64,000 bases of DNA from Wuchereria bancrofti (Eukaryota > Nematoda > Chromadorea > Rhabditida > Onchocercidae). Below are positions 47,701-61,100 of the stretch, one piece after another. The notes beneath the pieces were generated by a model. That model searched no databases and was not told where the DNA came from. It saw nothing but the letters and a program-made list of their open reading frames with translations. The position numbers and the translations under genes were made by a program. Position 1 is the stretch's first letter; each line of letters starts with the position of its first letter. The stretch spans positions 1 through 64,000 of the forward strand of contig SSBO01000007.1 in NCBI GenBank assembly GCA_005281725.1, in the 5' to 3' direction.

Positions 47701-49527
47701 GTCTGGCAGAGTTTTAGTTTAGTCATTATTAATCATTAATAGTGAGAAAAAATTGATATGTTTCGTTTTTTGGGAAAGCTTGACGACATATGTAATTGCA
47801 TCATTAAAAAATTTTGGGATGAAAGTATTAATGGTAATGAATTAAGATTTTTATATTACAACTTAGATCGAATTATTGCAGTATTTAGGCAGATGCTTTT
47901 AAACGTCGTTCTCCCTGTAATGGAAGATTCGTAATAATTTGTTCAGCATGCTGAATCTGTCACCAGAGAAACAATACAGACAGCTTGGTCTCTATTCCGC
48001 TGTTGCTAATGAACTGGAAAAGCAGTAAGAAAAGGAGAGGAGTAGAGGGGATAGATTATGTATAAAGAGTATCTCACAAAGTTTTAAACTAGATCAATTG
48101 TCGGAAACTGATATACGCGGCAATAGCATTTTTAAAATAACATTTGAGACAAATTATTTATGAAATTATTAGCTGTAAAATGACATGACTTATTGCGGAA
48201 GAAGAAATCATTACGAAATTATTGTATATGACATGACTGATGAAGAAATCCTTGTAGTTACACTAAAAATTTATTTTGAAATCGACAGACTGGTTGTGAC
48301 AATAATTTAATATTTTGTAGGAATTTTGTCTCCAAAAGATTTTCCCAGCTATATTATCTATAAATTTATTAGCTTTTTATCCTTGTTTCAGTTTTTAGAT
48401 TGGAAATACAAAATGAAGAATTCCTTGTTTACTAGGAATAATTGCAACCGATTTCATATTTACCATTATTCTTAGCAAAAAAAGAAAGTTTAAAACTTTT
48501 GCAAGTTGTATTTTTATCGTGCACTTCTCATTATCAGTTCCTGTGAAGAACGTAGAAAGCGACTGTATTTCGGATAGATATTAGTGAGAAGAAAACAGCC
48601 ATACAAATTTGGATTTTACGGGATTTGAAAAAATTTTTTTTCTATCAAATACAATAACTGGTACAGTACATATAAGGATATGAGTTGTTTATTTGTCAGC
48701 GTGTCTTCTTTATACGCAATCATTGGAGTTGTAGTCTCTTTAATTTTGTACTTTCTCTAAAACTTGTTATATTCATACCTGTTTTATATCTTGTTTGAGA
48801 ATGTTAGATGGGATATTTTTAAAACTGAATTTTTGCCGTAAAACAACGTATTTATTTATCACATTTTTCATAAAGGTTAATAGTAATTAGCTTTCCGCAT
48901 TTTATGATTTTTTTAATTGCAGATTTGCAGTAATGACAGCTGATGAAATGGCATCGGATGAAATGAAAGCACAACGGGAGAAATTTACCAAACAGGTTTG
49001 AATAGTTGAAGTAGTTTTTAAGGTTTTTTTTTTCTCTCAAATATTGTGGTACGGAGTGTTTCGTCATGACTTATGTGACTGATATGGCATGACAACAATT
49101 GAATATTGCCTAAAGCATGATGAGAAAAAAAGAACGTTATTGGTTAATTTGTTATGTGTAGCAGTAGTCAATCGGCAAACATGGAATTTTCTCTTCTATG
49201 CAATGTAATTTAGTGCAGCTGCACAAAATACTACGCCAAATAGCTTCTAATGAGTTTCATTACTTGCATGTAACATTAATGCTGTAAATGAAAATTTTAT
49301 CAAAAAATTGAAACGCTAAATATTTATTGATAAGGATGAAAATTTTTCAGGCAATTGAAGAATATCAGATGGCAGTTCAGGAGGGAACTCCTTCTGATAT
49401 GTTTAAATGTGGGAAATGTGGAAAGAAAAATTGCACCTATACACAAGTGCAAACGCGTAGTGCAGATGAACCTATGACGACGTTCGTTTTCTGTCGCGAA
49501 TGCGGCAATAGGTGGAAGTTTTGTTAG
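44734..49527 (+). CDS. TFIIS: Transcription elongation factor TFIIS (S-II), 8 exons, 304 aa
   Basis: Rescues backtracked RNA polymerase II by stimulating cleavage of the nascent RNA; nuclear. Exons 44734-44802, 45229-45294, 45416-45502, 46305-46511, 46728-46841, 47334-47455, 48923-48995 and 49351-49527 join in phase. Residues 1-80 are the N-terminal LW/TFIIS-N domain ([40 protein letters not shown]). A Ser-rich linker covers about 82-140. The central polymerase-binding domain covers about 141-250 ([42 protein letters not shown]). The C-terminal zinc ribbon has Cys266, 269, 294 and 297 and the essential acidic hairpin Asp285-Glu286 in [11 protein letters not shown], ending CGNRWKFC. Length agrees with animal S-II (about 300). 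A cassette-like exon lies in intron 6. Confidence 0.97.
45858..45906. repeat. Perfect 22-bp inverted repeat with 5-nt loop in TFIIS intron 3
   Basis: The arm GAAATGCTTCGTTTGTGGAG plus AA, a loop GTTTT, then the exact reverse complement. It would form a 22-bp perfect hairpin in the pre-mRNA. A partial third copy (ACAAACGAACATTTC) follows directly. Confidence 0.9.
46938..47107. repeat. Two short tandem duplications in TFIIS intron 5
   Basis: A duplicated unit around ATGCATCATGTTTTATTAAA (46945-46990) and a 34-bp direct duplication containing AATTGAAGTTACACACGCAA (47048-47107). Recent-looking, non-coding. Confidence 0.8.
47947..48024 (+). CDS. TFIIS: Candidate in-frame cassette exon of TFIIS (78 nt)
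   Basis: Inside intron 6, a block bounded by TTGTTCAG and GTAAGA is open in exactly the phase left by exon 6 and expected by exon 7. It adds 26 residues beginning [20 protein letters not shown]. Composition is far less AT-rich than the intron. If included, it would be inserted in the central domain just before [13 protein letters not shown]; if the donor were skipped, translation would end at TAA 48026-48028 and lose the zinc ribbon. Canonical S-II lacks it. Confidence 0.45.
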
Positions 49528-52500
49528 GTTGGAGTAATGGGGACACTATAGATAATGTGTTGATAACTTGACTACTTCTTTGTATAGGAATTTATTCTAA
49601 TATTTTTGTTTATCAAAGTGTGGGAAAGTGTTGTTTATCAAAATATAATGCTTTAAAGTTTAGTTTTGTTGACATCAAGGCTTATTTTTGATGCATGATT
49701 TGGAGATTTAAGCCTTTTGCATACATTATATTAATCTTTCTACACTAGAGTCATATATGATTATCATACACTGAATTACAGTATACACCGAGTTTCCTTT
49801 AATGATTTCTAAGATTTCAAGGTCTTTTTTGGGTGCTATGACTTAGACGGTACTTCATTGTGTTGATGAATTAATTATTACTAATTTCGTTGTTTAGGTT
49901 TTCCAGAATATCTTCTGAGAATTAGAATTTGTTGAAAGCAATCAGTAAATTGTTAACTTTTTTTCCAGTAATTTATTAATCCGTTTTACAGTGACTTTAT
50001 GATTTGTCTGAAAAATTTGAATAAGCTGCATACATGATCGCTGCTGATCTTTTCTTTGAGTTTTTAACATTTTGGTTCTTATTTTTGCCGATTTTTTTGT
50101 TGTTTATTCTAAAGTAGGAAGCAAATAACCCAGTTGTTTTGGAAATGTTGTAATAGTACTGGATGAATTAATTCTGAAATCATCATTGTCTTGTCGTGAT
50201 GATTTTATTGTTTGTTTAGATAAAGGAGATAGTATTTCTTAGAGAGTTCATTTATTCATATACAAATTTTTATTTGTTCAAATAATGAGATTTCGTGAAA
50301 TGGTTATCTTACTCTTATTGTTGTGCTCAGTTACGTTCTGTTTGTTTTGCGGTGCGAAGCATGCCTGCATTATAATATGTAATTTTAATATTCATTGAGA
50401 GGTTATATTCATGTTATGAATTGTTTTGTTTTACTAATAATTAAAGTTTCAATATTACTGTTGCTATAACATAAAATATGAATTATATATCTTAGGCAAT
50501 TTTCTATTTTTAACCAAAATTCAATTCCAGGATATTATTAATGATGAAAATGTTACAGTAATTTCAGTTTCTTTCAAACTTTTTTATAGTTATTCTGATT
50601 CAAATAATTATTTTATCGGCTTTAAGGTCTTTCGCAACATTCTTTCTCTTTTGTTATCTCATAGGAAATGTCGTGTTGAAAGAGTGTTCAATTGTCAGAA
50701 GGGATTAAGTGATAGCATTTTTGAAAATGCAAACATTTCCAAACATTGTTTATAAACTACTGATTTGAAAATTGATGTGAATATTTCACCCGTCGGTCAT
50801 TTCCATGTTTTGGTCTTGATTCTATCATTAATAAATTATACCATAAACTAACTCCAATAAAATATAGTGTTTAACATAAGTACACTTTTTTCTTTATCAA
50901 CTGGACGAGAAAAAATATGGAAAAGAGAAAGTTTTAAAAATAAATTTAATAAGTGAAATTTACCAGTAGTAAAATAAATACTATATTATAATACATAAAC
51001 TAATTCATTTCATTACTATATTAGCCTAATTAATAGCTAGACTGAGACTTTCTTCATTACATGCAGTATCATTATGCAGGTATGTTTGTAATAAACGATA
51101 TTTAATTAACAAGAACGGAAGACATAATGTGTAGTTAATTAATTTAATTTATAAACAATTTAGAACTTTATTTAACTGGGTGAAATGAAATAATAAATTA
51201 AGTGAAATACGATATTATCTATCATTAAATAAAAGAAATAGTTTCAACCTTTTTTCACAAAAAAAAAAAATTGTTATCAATCAAATTTAATTATAAATAA
51301 AAGTAAAATCAAATTTCCACAAAAAAATACTTCTGTAAAAATATGGATAAAAATAATTAACAAATGTAAATATTTCATTTTTTCTAATTATAAAGGTAAC
51401 TAATGTTGTTTGTTCCCGATTGATCTTTCTTTTTTTTTCCTTCTATTTTTGATAAATAATATTTTTCTGTCATTTCACTTATTTTTATTGTGGAATATGA
51501 CTTAATTTTTTCTTTAGTTTGGCTTTGTACCTATTATTTGGTGTCATTAATTAATAATTTTTTATCAATTGCTAAGAGTTTATTCTTATTTAATCAATAA
51601 AAAAATTTAATAATGTTTATTAATTTTGTCAATTTATTAATTATTTTTTTCATTAATTCTGGACAAGCCTATTAATTATGGTTTTTTCATCTTTTTTACC
51701 TTTTTTTTTGTACTGTATTTAATTTAACAATAGCATAGAATATTTTCAAGTGCATAAGTTTATGCATTAAAAAAATTGTATTCATCACTTCTAATAATTT
51801 GATTTTATTTCGAATTTTAAGAATAAAATTTTAGCCATTTATTGATGATTCAAAATATTTTGCAACTCTAAGAAAGTTACATTTCATAAATGCATGAATA
51901 ATAATGATAAATAGTATCAGTAATTACTAATTAATATTATAATTTCAATAACTTACAATTTACAAAAATACTACAATTGATTTTTTGTTCGTTTCTTCCT
52001 TTTTTCCTCATTGATTATTAGTTCACATAAAATCAAATTCATTTGTAAAATTTTTTAATAAAAAACGTTAGAAAAAAACTTTTACGTTTTCTTTTTTCTC
52101 TTTCTTACACTTAATGAAAGCAATTTCATGTTTAAATTTTTTTTTAACGAGAGAAAAAAGAGTATTTGTAGAAATAAATTTTGTCTTCTTCATTTGCTAA
52201 TTAATTTCAATTAATGTAATTATTTGCATTAGAAGGATAAAAAAACTTTGTAACAGATTTCATAAATTTTCACTTAATTATTAATTTGCAATAATTTCCA
52301 CTAACCAATAATTATCAATTTCCACTAATTTTTTTTTTTTGACTTTTTAGATCCTTAAATGGATAGTTTTTTTTTCGCTTTTCGAAGAAAAATTCATCAT
52401 ATCTATTTAAAAATAAATTTAATTTACTATACTTTAGAAAAGGAATACAGAATATTAGCACTTATATTTGCTATAAAAATTTTAATTTCATAAAAGATCA

Positions 52501-55500
52501 ATTCTCATCATTTTTAAAATCAATTAAATACATTGAAGATTAAGAAGTATTATGATTTAATTTGAGAAAAAGATAAACCGAAAAAGCAAAACCAGTTTTT
52601 CAACCATTGAAATTTCATTATACATTCCTTCTTTCTCATTCCCATTTCTCTTTCTTCCTCTCCTTCTCCTTCCCTCTCTCTCTCTCCTTCTTCTTTGCTT
52701 ATTCTTTTTACAGTTTAAATTTCATTTTTCTTTAAAATACATTTTCTATCATTGTATTACATACGTATTTATTTAAAGTAATAGTAGTTTTTTGACATTT
52801 TTTTCTTAATTAAATTACTATTACACTATTTTTATTTACAATTTTATCATTTTTTTTTTTTTATAATTGATATTGGATTTATCACTGAATGGCGAACAAT
52901 ATAAAAGAGAAATGGGAAGAAGAAAGAGAAAAGAGATAAGAGTAGATGGTCATTTACTCGTTCTAATCATCCAACATTCAATTAAATTTTCTTTCTATTT
53001 TATTTATATTCTTTTTCGTTATCTCTTTTGCCTGAAACAAATTGATAATTAATGCTATTTAAATGTAGCAACAACAATTTAGCACTAATTTTATTTTGTT
53101 TTCTTCTTCTTTCTTTTTTCCTTAATTGTACCTTTTGTTTTTATAAATAATTCTATTTTATTGTAATTTCAATTTTTTTACACTTTCAATACTTTTTGGT
53201 ATAACTTTTTTTCACACCTCCAATGCATCAAATTTCAATTAAATTGTAAATTTAATTTGAATTAATAGTTATTAAAATTTAGCATCTTTTTTGATTCTTT
53301 TTTTCGTCAATTTCTTGCTTTATTAACAATCGTATTATATCATCGATTATATCAGTTAAATTTAATAGAATTATTAATGTATTTGATATAATTACTGTAT
53401 TCGAAAATATAATTCCATAGAATGAATAATATTGGAAAATAATAAAGTTATTAATGAGTTTATAATTTTTTTTAAAGTTATTAATGAGTCTATAAATTTG
53501 AACTATAAAATTTATAATAAATAAAGAATAAAAAATAAAAACAAGAGGTTGAGCCAACAATGAGAAGTTCAAATGGAAATCATAATTGGTAAAAATTGAA
53601 ACTAGAAATAACAAAAAAGAAATTATAGTTTTAAATTAAAATTTAATTTTTGAAACTTTTTTTTGCGGATTATTTATTCAATAGCATATACTTTTTAGCT
53701 ACTACTTTTATCAAGCGATACAATATTTTTTATAAAATTTTTTCATTTGTTGTAGCGCACTCATATTTTATTTAAATTGTTAGATAATTAAGTGTTAGAT
53801 AATAATTAATGTTGAATAAATAGCGAATAAAATAATTTATTCATTCAAAGTTTTAAAAATTTCCTTTTAAAAATTTTGTTTTTGCAAGCAGAAAACCTCA
53901 AAAATTGAACTTTTATTTTTTAATTATTCCTTCCGCACTTTTTTCCTCTCAATTCTCACTTATTAATAAAAAGTGGAAAGACAAAACAAAATGTGAATGA
54001 AAATTTAAACAAATAAAAAACAGCTGTTCTCGAATTTTTTTAAATTTTGAAACTAATTACTTTTTATTAATTATTATCAATTATATATAATCGTATATAA
54101 CAAAATTTATTGTAAATATTCACATATAACAAATCATAAATTTTTTCATTCATACATACATTTTATTGTTAATCTTCACTGAAAATTTGGAGGAATATTT
54201 GATTCATCAATTTTAAATCTTTTATAAAATATAACCATATGAGATTATTTCCATTTCTTATTTATCGTACAATTTTTGAAGATTAAGAATTTACAACTAT
54301 GATTAACAATTATAATGATAACAAATACAATTAGTTTTAAGAATACTCTGAGTGGATTAATCATATTTGTTAATATAATTTTAGGGATTCTATCAACCGG
54401 ATTCCATCAAAACATTTCTGATAATTAATTTAATTAATTAGTGAAAATTCGTTTTATCTGTAAAGCTGATATGAAACTTACATCCAGCGTCTAAAAAAAT
54501 ATTTCACTTATTGAAATTTCTAAGCATTCCAGTACTAATTAAATGACAAAAAATTGATAAGTAATTCGAAATTTGAAATAGTGAATAGCTCCATTAAAAA
54601 ACATTTTTAATATATAATGAAAAGAAATGAAATTATCTTTAAAAGGATCAATTGATTATGAGAAGAAATCTCAGAAAAAAAATTTTTTTCATAAGCTGTA
54701 AGTAATTGATTAATTAATTTGATTACAAGTGTTAATTAGTTGTAAAGGTAAAAAGTACAGTAATTAGTCTGCAAATGTTGTTACGCTATAGATTTAATGT
54801 GATGCTTACTTCATTTACAATTTTATTATAATATCACTAATTATTCATAATTTAATTTTTTATAATTGATTCCTGAATTATTTTATTGAAGTGCCAACAT
54901 TTTGATTGGAATTATTAGTGGCAAAATTGGAAGAATTGAGAAATAAGATGAGAAATAAAAGGTATATTTAAATTTTTTTAAAAAGAAAAAAGAAAAACAT
55001 TTAATTTTTTTTTGAAAAAAAAAAGAAGAAAGGAAAATCGTTCTTTATTAAAGAAAGAAAAGTAAAAGTTAATATAGAACTATTAACATTAATTGAAATG
55101 GAAGTGATAATGCATGAAAGAAACGATAAAGTTTAACAAGTAGCGCGTATTATTAATTGTATAATGCAATAATTAAGGATAGAAAATTGATGATAATAGC
55201 AGTAATGATAATGATAACAATGACAATGATAATAATAATGATAGCAATAACAATAGTAATAATGATAATAATAAGTAATAAGAAATGATAATCATTGTTA
55301 TTATTGTTATTATTGTTTAAATCAACATTCATTTCAGAAAAAATTCAAACATCAATAAATTTCAAATTTGTTATCACTACTAAATCGTTTCATTTTCAGT
55401 TTCATCCATCCAACCAAACAGCATTGAAAAGTTTTCGTCAAACATTATTCTTTATTCTTAAATACTATTACACACAAACACATTCTACTTCTGATCGTTG

Positions 55501-58183
55501 GCTTGTACATTTCTTAATATTTTATTGTAATACTACAAATAGCAATGATAGTATTTCTCATTTACCTTCTTACGAACTACTTGAATATTTGATCACATAA
55601 TCATTTATAATTGTTGTATGAAATTTGAACTTTAGAAAATTAACTATTTTATTCTTTCAGCATTATTTATTGTTATTATTGTTTATTACTTTCTTTATTA
55701 TTATTTTCACTTTTATCATTGTTATTCTTATCATTAATATTATTATTACTATAATTATTATTTTTTATTATTATATTGTTATTATTGTTTTATTATTCAT
55801 TATTAGTGTAAGTAATAATTATCAAAAAGCATATTGCTGTTACTTATAGAAGAAATTAACTAATTAATAGAATTAATTTAAATGTGATAGAAGAAAGAAA
55901 TTAAAATATGAAATAATTCAATGAATTAAAGATAGCTGATGAAAATGGTTGAAAGTTGAAAATAAAATGAAAATATTGCTATCGAGGAAATTAAACTTAT
56001 TTAACTAAAAAATGAATGTTATTCAGATTAAAAGCACATGGTCGGATGAAGAACAATTGATGGATTCAATTAAAAGGTTAAAAACTGTGATTGAAATGAT
56101 ATGAAATGACGGAATTTGTAATGGTAAGTAATAATTTAATCCAAATAATATATATAAATTATTTATATAGTAAAAATGAGTTATATAAAAATGTTTCAAT
56201 TAAAACAAACAGTAATTAATTGTTACTAAAACAGTAATTAATTATTACTAATTCCAAGTTTGGAACTAGAGAAATTTTATAGAAGCATAATATATTTTGA
56301 ATTAAAAATAAATGAGCAATATCCAGAAATTATTAATTTATCCTGTGAAAATTTTGACTTTGTCAATTGAATTAGAATAAAAATAATAAGGATAGAAATG
56401 GAAGATATGTTTTAAGTATTCGATGAAGAGATTTTGTAAGTATTCGATATGTCATAAATTGCTAGAAGGTTATAAATAATTAAAGTAAGAAATTTAAGCC
56501 ATGCAAGATGATAAAATCAAACATTGTAAATTTTAATTCCAAAATATTTCAATAAATCAAATAATGAGGCAATTACAGTTATGTTGCACACTGTACAAAC
56601 ACACATACATGCACCATACATGCACATACACACATACACATTTACACAGACATACACGCGTACACAAACACGTAAATATGCGTATACAAAATAGTGTACA
56701 AACGTACATCTATATGGTAATGAAACTTTTTGCTTTTTTTTTTTAACTACAAATGATTTTTACATGTAATTTTCATACTATCAATTTTGAAAGCTTCTAT
56801 TATCAAATTTAAAAAAGAAAAATTCAAATTAAGATAATGGAAGTTAGCATTACTATGTACCTTCAAGAATTCTAGAGTGAAATTAATTTATGTTAATTAC
56901 TTTAAATGTAGCATTTAAAATAATGTGGAAAATGGTAGAAAGAATTTTATGACTGACATCTAATACTTGATGATTTGTTTCATTGGTATTTGATAATTGG
57001 TGATGCAAAAATTTCCATAATTGATTATATTGATAGTTGAAAGATTAGTTATCAACAATTAATAGATTGAATGAAAATGGATTGGATTTTAATGACAATT
57101 AAAACAAAGAAAAATGTATAGAATTTGAAGCTTAAGAGTAACAAATAGTATAATTTGTTAGGAAAAATAATATCACAAAAACTATCAATGGAGAATATTG
57201 CTTAACTTCAACAAGTACTGTAGCTTGTCAGAAATGGTACTGTAACTAATTGTGAAGGATACAGTAATTAAATGACAATATTACAAAATAGTGGACAGAA
57301 TATGTGATATAATATAATGAATGAATTAAAGAAGTGAAAATATAGTCTTTGAGAGGAAAACTGGAAAAAAGTGTTCAAAAAAATATAAAAAATGGATTAA
57401 AAGAAATGCACTTGTTTATGATTTTATTAATTCCATGTCGAATAGAGTATCGTGAAAAAAAATTTTAAATAAACTACACGAAATACGTTTAAGGTTAGGG
57501 TAAATACCAGTCTATTGCGTTTGCAATGTATTATGATTTAAATGGATAGATGACGGTTTGTATAAATATAAAAATTGTAATAATAATAGTAATTAATAAT
57601 AATAACAAATAATAATAACAATGATAATAATAATAATGCTCTTTTTTGATTATTAATTTCATTTCTATTTTTTTGTTTGTTTTTAATTCTATTATTTAGA
57701 TTTTTTTCACATTATGCATAAAAATATTTAATTTTTCAACCGTATTCAACTAATTAATTTATTATTCAAAAATGAAATGACATTCATACAGTTTTATTCG
57801 TTCGATTTTCTTATTTCTCTCTGTCTAGTTGACACGCTCTCTCTCTCTCTCTCTCTTTTCCCCATCCGTTAAATAAAATTTTCAGCTAGAAAAATTTTTG
57901 TTTCATTGTAAAATAAATTGTTTTATTATAATATGTAATTTACAACTAATAGTTTTTGTACTCTCTTCATCGATTTATAATTTACAATTAACTTTGAAAT
58001 TTTAAATTACTTTTTACACTTTATGATTAAATTTGTAGTTAATTTTTATGATCTAAAATGATTATTACTGCCAACTTTATTAATTTACAATGATATTTTA
58101 TTTCAATATACCATTGATAATTGAAAAGACTATTTCCACTGGAATTGTTTTTCAATTTTAATTTGAAATATTCAAATTTTCAG
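49528..58183. other. Long AT-rich intergenic region with microsatellites
   Basis: About 8.6 kb without a gene I can support. It contains the TFIIS 3' end, CT-rich tracts (about 52655-52695 and 57835-57860), ATAATG/TTATTA microsatellites (55195-55310, 55660-55800) and a CACATA-rich tract. Frames at 53614-53279 (minus) and 55295-55600 (plus) are compositionally biased and unsupported. Confidence 0.5.
56590..56690. repeat. Degenerate (CACATA)n tract
   Basis: A run of ACACATACA-like units mixed with TGCA and CGCG, standing out from the AT-rich surroundings. Simple sequence only. Confidence 0.8.
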
Positions 58184-61100
58184 TTAATTTTCTTTCTCCT
58201 TGTTGGTTGTTTTGGTTTAAATGCGAAATATTTGGATGGTGATGTGCAATTACAAACGTTATCATCAACAACTAATTATTTTAATAATACTCAATCACGA
58301 AGATTCGATGCACTGAAGTATTGTCTTTTAACTCTTTTCTGATTTCATCTTTGATAACAGTGTAATGATTGATAGTAATTAGTAAAATAAATTGTATGCT
58401 TTTTAACTTTTTTTTTTTAATTTAATATTTTTAAAAATTTGAAGTAAAAATTAATATTTAATTAACACTTAAATGCTATTGAAAAGTCCGAAAATTAACA
58501 GAAAAATAAATAAATAAATCGATTGAATGATAATTGAAATTATCTATAGAATTATATTTGGAATGATTTTAAGGAAATGATATTTGAAAATCAATTTCAA
58601 TTATTCAAAAAAAAATTATACAAATATCAATGGATTTGTTTGTGATTAATTTCATGAATAAATATTTGAATACTTTTATGCATATCATTTTATCTTCTCA
58701 TTTCTCTTAATCTTCTTTCTTTTTCCAATTATATTCATCATTGTTGCTCATTTTCACTTCTCTATTCGCTAATTTCTTTTCTCCTTCTAAAATTTCATTT
58801 CATTTCAATAATTTTCTATTTATTTTGAAAAATAATCTTTAATTTCGAGAATAAATCAGCATCAAAAAATTAAGTAAAAACCGAACTATGTGAATAATTT
58901 GTTATAGTTCAAAAAAAATATCTAAGAAAATAAAAAAATAAAATGCAATAAAGGAATTTAAAAAAACAAAAGAAAAAGAAAGAATGGAAAAAAGAACCGA
59001 ATGTATCAACTGATATTATCGTAATCATTATAATCAACAAATTATCGCAAAATTATCATCCAAATTAGACGATTATACTATCACAATATCAATCTATTAA
59101 ATATATAAGTACAGACAAGTACTAAACAACTTTAATTAATTTAATTAAGCTTTTTATCGAGAGAGTAATTCATGTATTCTTATCAAAATGTATAAATGTT
59201 TTTCATGATTGTTTTGGCTAAATTTTATTTTCAAGATAAAATTGAAACAAAAAAAGAATAACTTTCAAAAAAAAAAAAATTAAAAAGAAAAATAAATAAT
59301 ATGCTTTATTTCACAGTAATATTGATGATAACGATATCAATTCACAATTATTCAATGGTGTTCGTGGCTTACCTGGTCTAGAATTTCGAATTAATCCTAA
59401 GGCTTTTTTATATGCTAGTCTTCTAGCTGGTCCAATTATTGATGAAGAAATTAGACGAATTCGATTATCACCATTAAAGCAATGTTTTCAACAAGTAATT
59501 CTCTTAAATCACTCTAATAACATTCATTTTTTTCTTCTTTCATTTAAAATATTTCTTAAAAAATTAAAAAAAAAAGCAAAAAAATCGTTTTTTTTCAAAA
59601 AAAAAAATTAATTTTAGTTTAATGGTTGCATTGCAATTTTAAATTTTATCATTTCACGATATCGATGTCCTCAATTGGTGACATTTCATCCGACACCACC
59701 AAATCGTCTTATTTTCACCATTCGAAATTTCGATATTGAGTAAGTATTGTAAAGGTAATCGATGCTATTTTAAAATAAATTCCAATTATTATGGTGAAAA
59801 ATTTCAATAATCAATCCAAAAAATTTTTAATTTTTATATAAAATCATATTTTTGGATTTTTAGGAAAAACAAAAAATCCAATAACTATTAGTTATAGAAA
59901 AATTAAAAAAGCAGAATAAATGAAAAAGTTATCAAAAATTTACATTAATATTTTTAATAATTATCAAAAATTTACATTAATATTTTTAATAATGCATGAA
60001 TTTGTTTTTTAATTGTTTTAATTTTTTTTCATTAAAAAAATTATTAAAATAAAAGGAAGATGATAAATTGAGGAGATTTCAGGATAAAAGGAGATATTAA
60101 TGGTGAAATTAAAGTGATACTACCTATCAAACTCAATGGTACTGTATACACACGTATTCACCAGGTTAAAATTATTAGTTGCTATTAATTAGTTATATTA
60201 TTATTATTACCATATTACCTACAGAAAAAAATTTAATAAGCTAATTAATTAATTATACAATTTTAGATGAAAGATTGTTTGATATCCAAGCATAAGAGTG
60301 CTGTGTTATCAGTTATATTAATTAATTAAAATTGTACATTCAGTAGAAAAAATATGGTCATTAATTTATTAATTTATTATATTAAGCTATTAAAAAATTA
60401 TACTAAAGATTTTTGATGATATTTTTAAATGAATAATATTTGCAAATAATATATGCTGCATTTTTTCTTTTTTCTCAAATTTTTTTTTACTTTATTTCTA
60501 CCAAATGTACAATTTTTTTTTTTGCTACAAAATTGGTAATTAATTAAATTTGAATAGAAATTATAATAGATTTCAACAACTGTTCAATTAACTATTCATC
60601 GTAAATTAAATGGATCTCCATATGTTCGTGTTATTGGTTGCTATGTAACTGCTGGTTTTAGCGATGTTATTTTACAAAATGGTGGTATTTTGGAGGATAT
60701 TTTCAATTCTAATTTTCGGGTATGTTAATAAATTTACCTTAAATAAGTAAGTAATATTATGCTTACAACATTTAAATGTTATTACTTAATTAATTACAAT
60801 GAACAGATATTACAGGAAAATTGCAAAATTTGATCATTTTAAAAGTCCTTTTCGAATACATTTAGGTTGGAATATGTGTATATAAACTTAAAGTTAAAAT
60901 TTTTTATTTTAATTTAAAATTAATTTTTTAACTTTTGAAATTCTAGCAAAACATAATTATTGTTAAATCAAATATGAGACAAAAAGGAAATATTGATATT
61001 TCAGTGTCTTCATATTTGACTTAATTATATTGAATATATTTGATTTAGTTATATTGAAATTTCATATTTGATTATTTAATTTTCACTGATAATTGATTTA

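Noticed and set aside
53279..53614. 111-codon minus frame
   Set aside because: Almost only Ile/Asn/Leu/Phe/Tyr; typical of random AT-rich sequence.
55295..55600. 101-codon plus frame beside microsatellites
   Set aside because: Begins inside a TTATTG repeat; no exon signals at its end and no recognisable motif.
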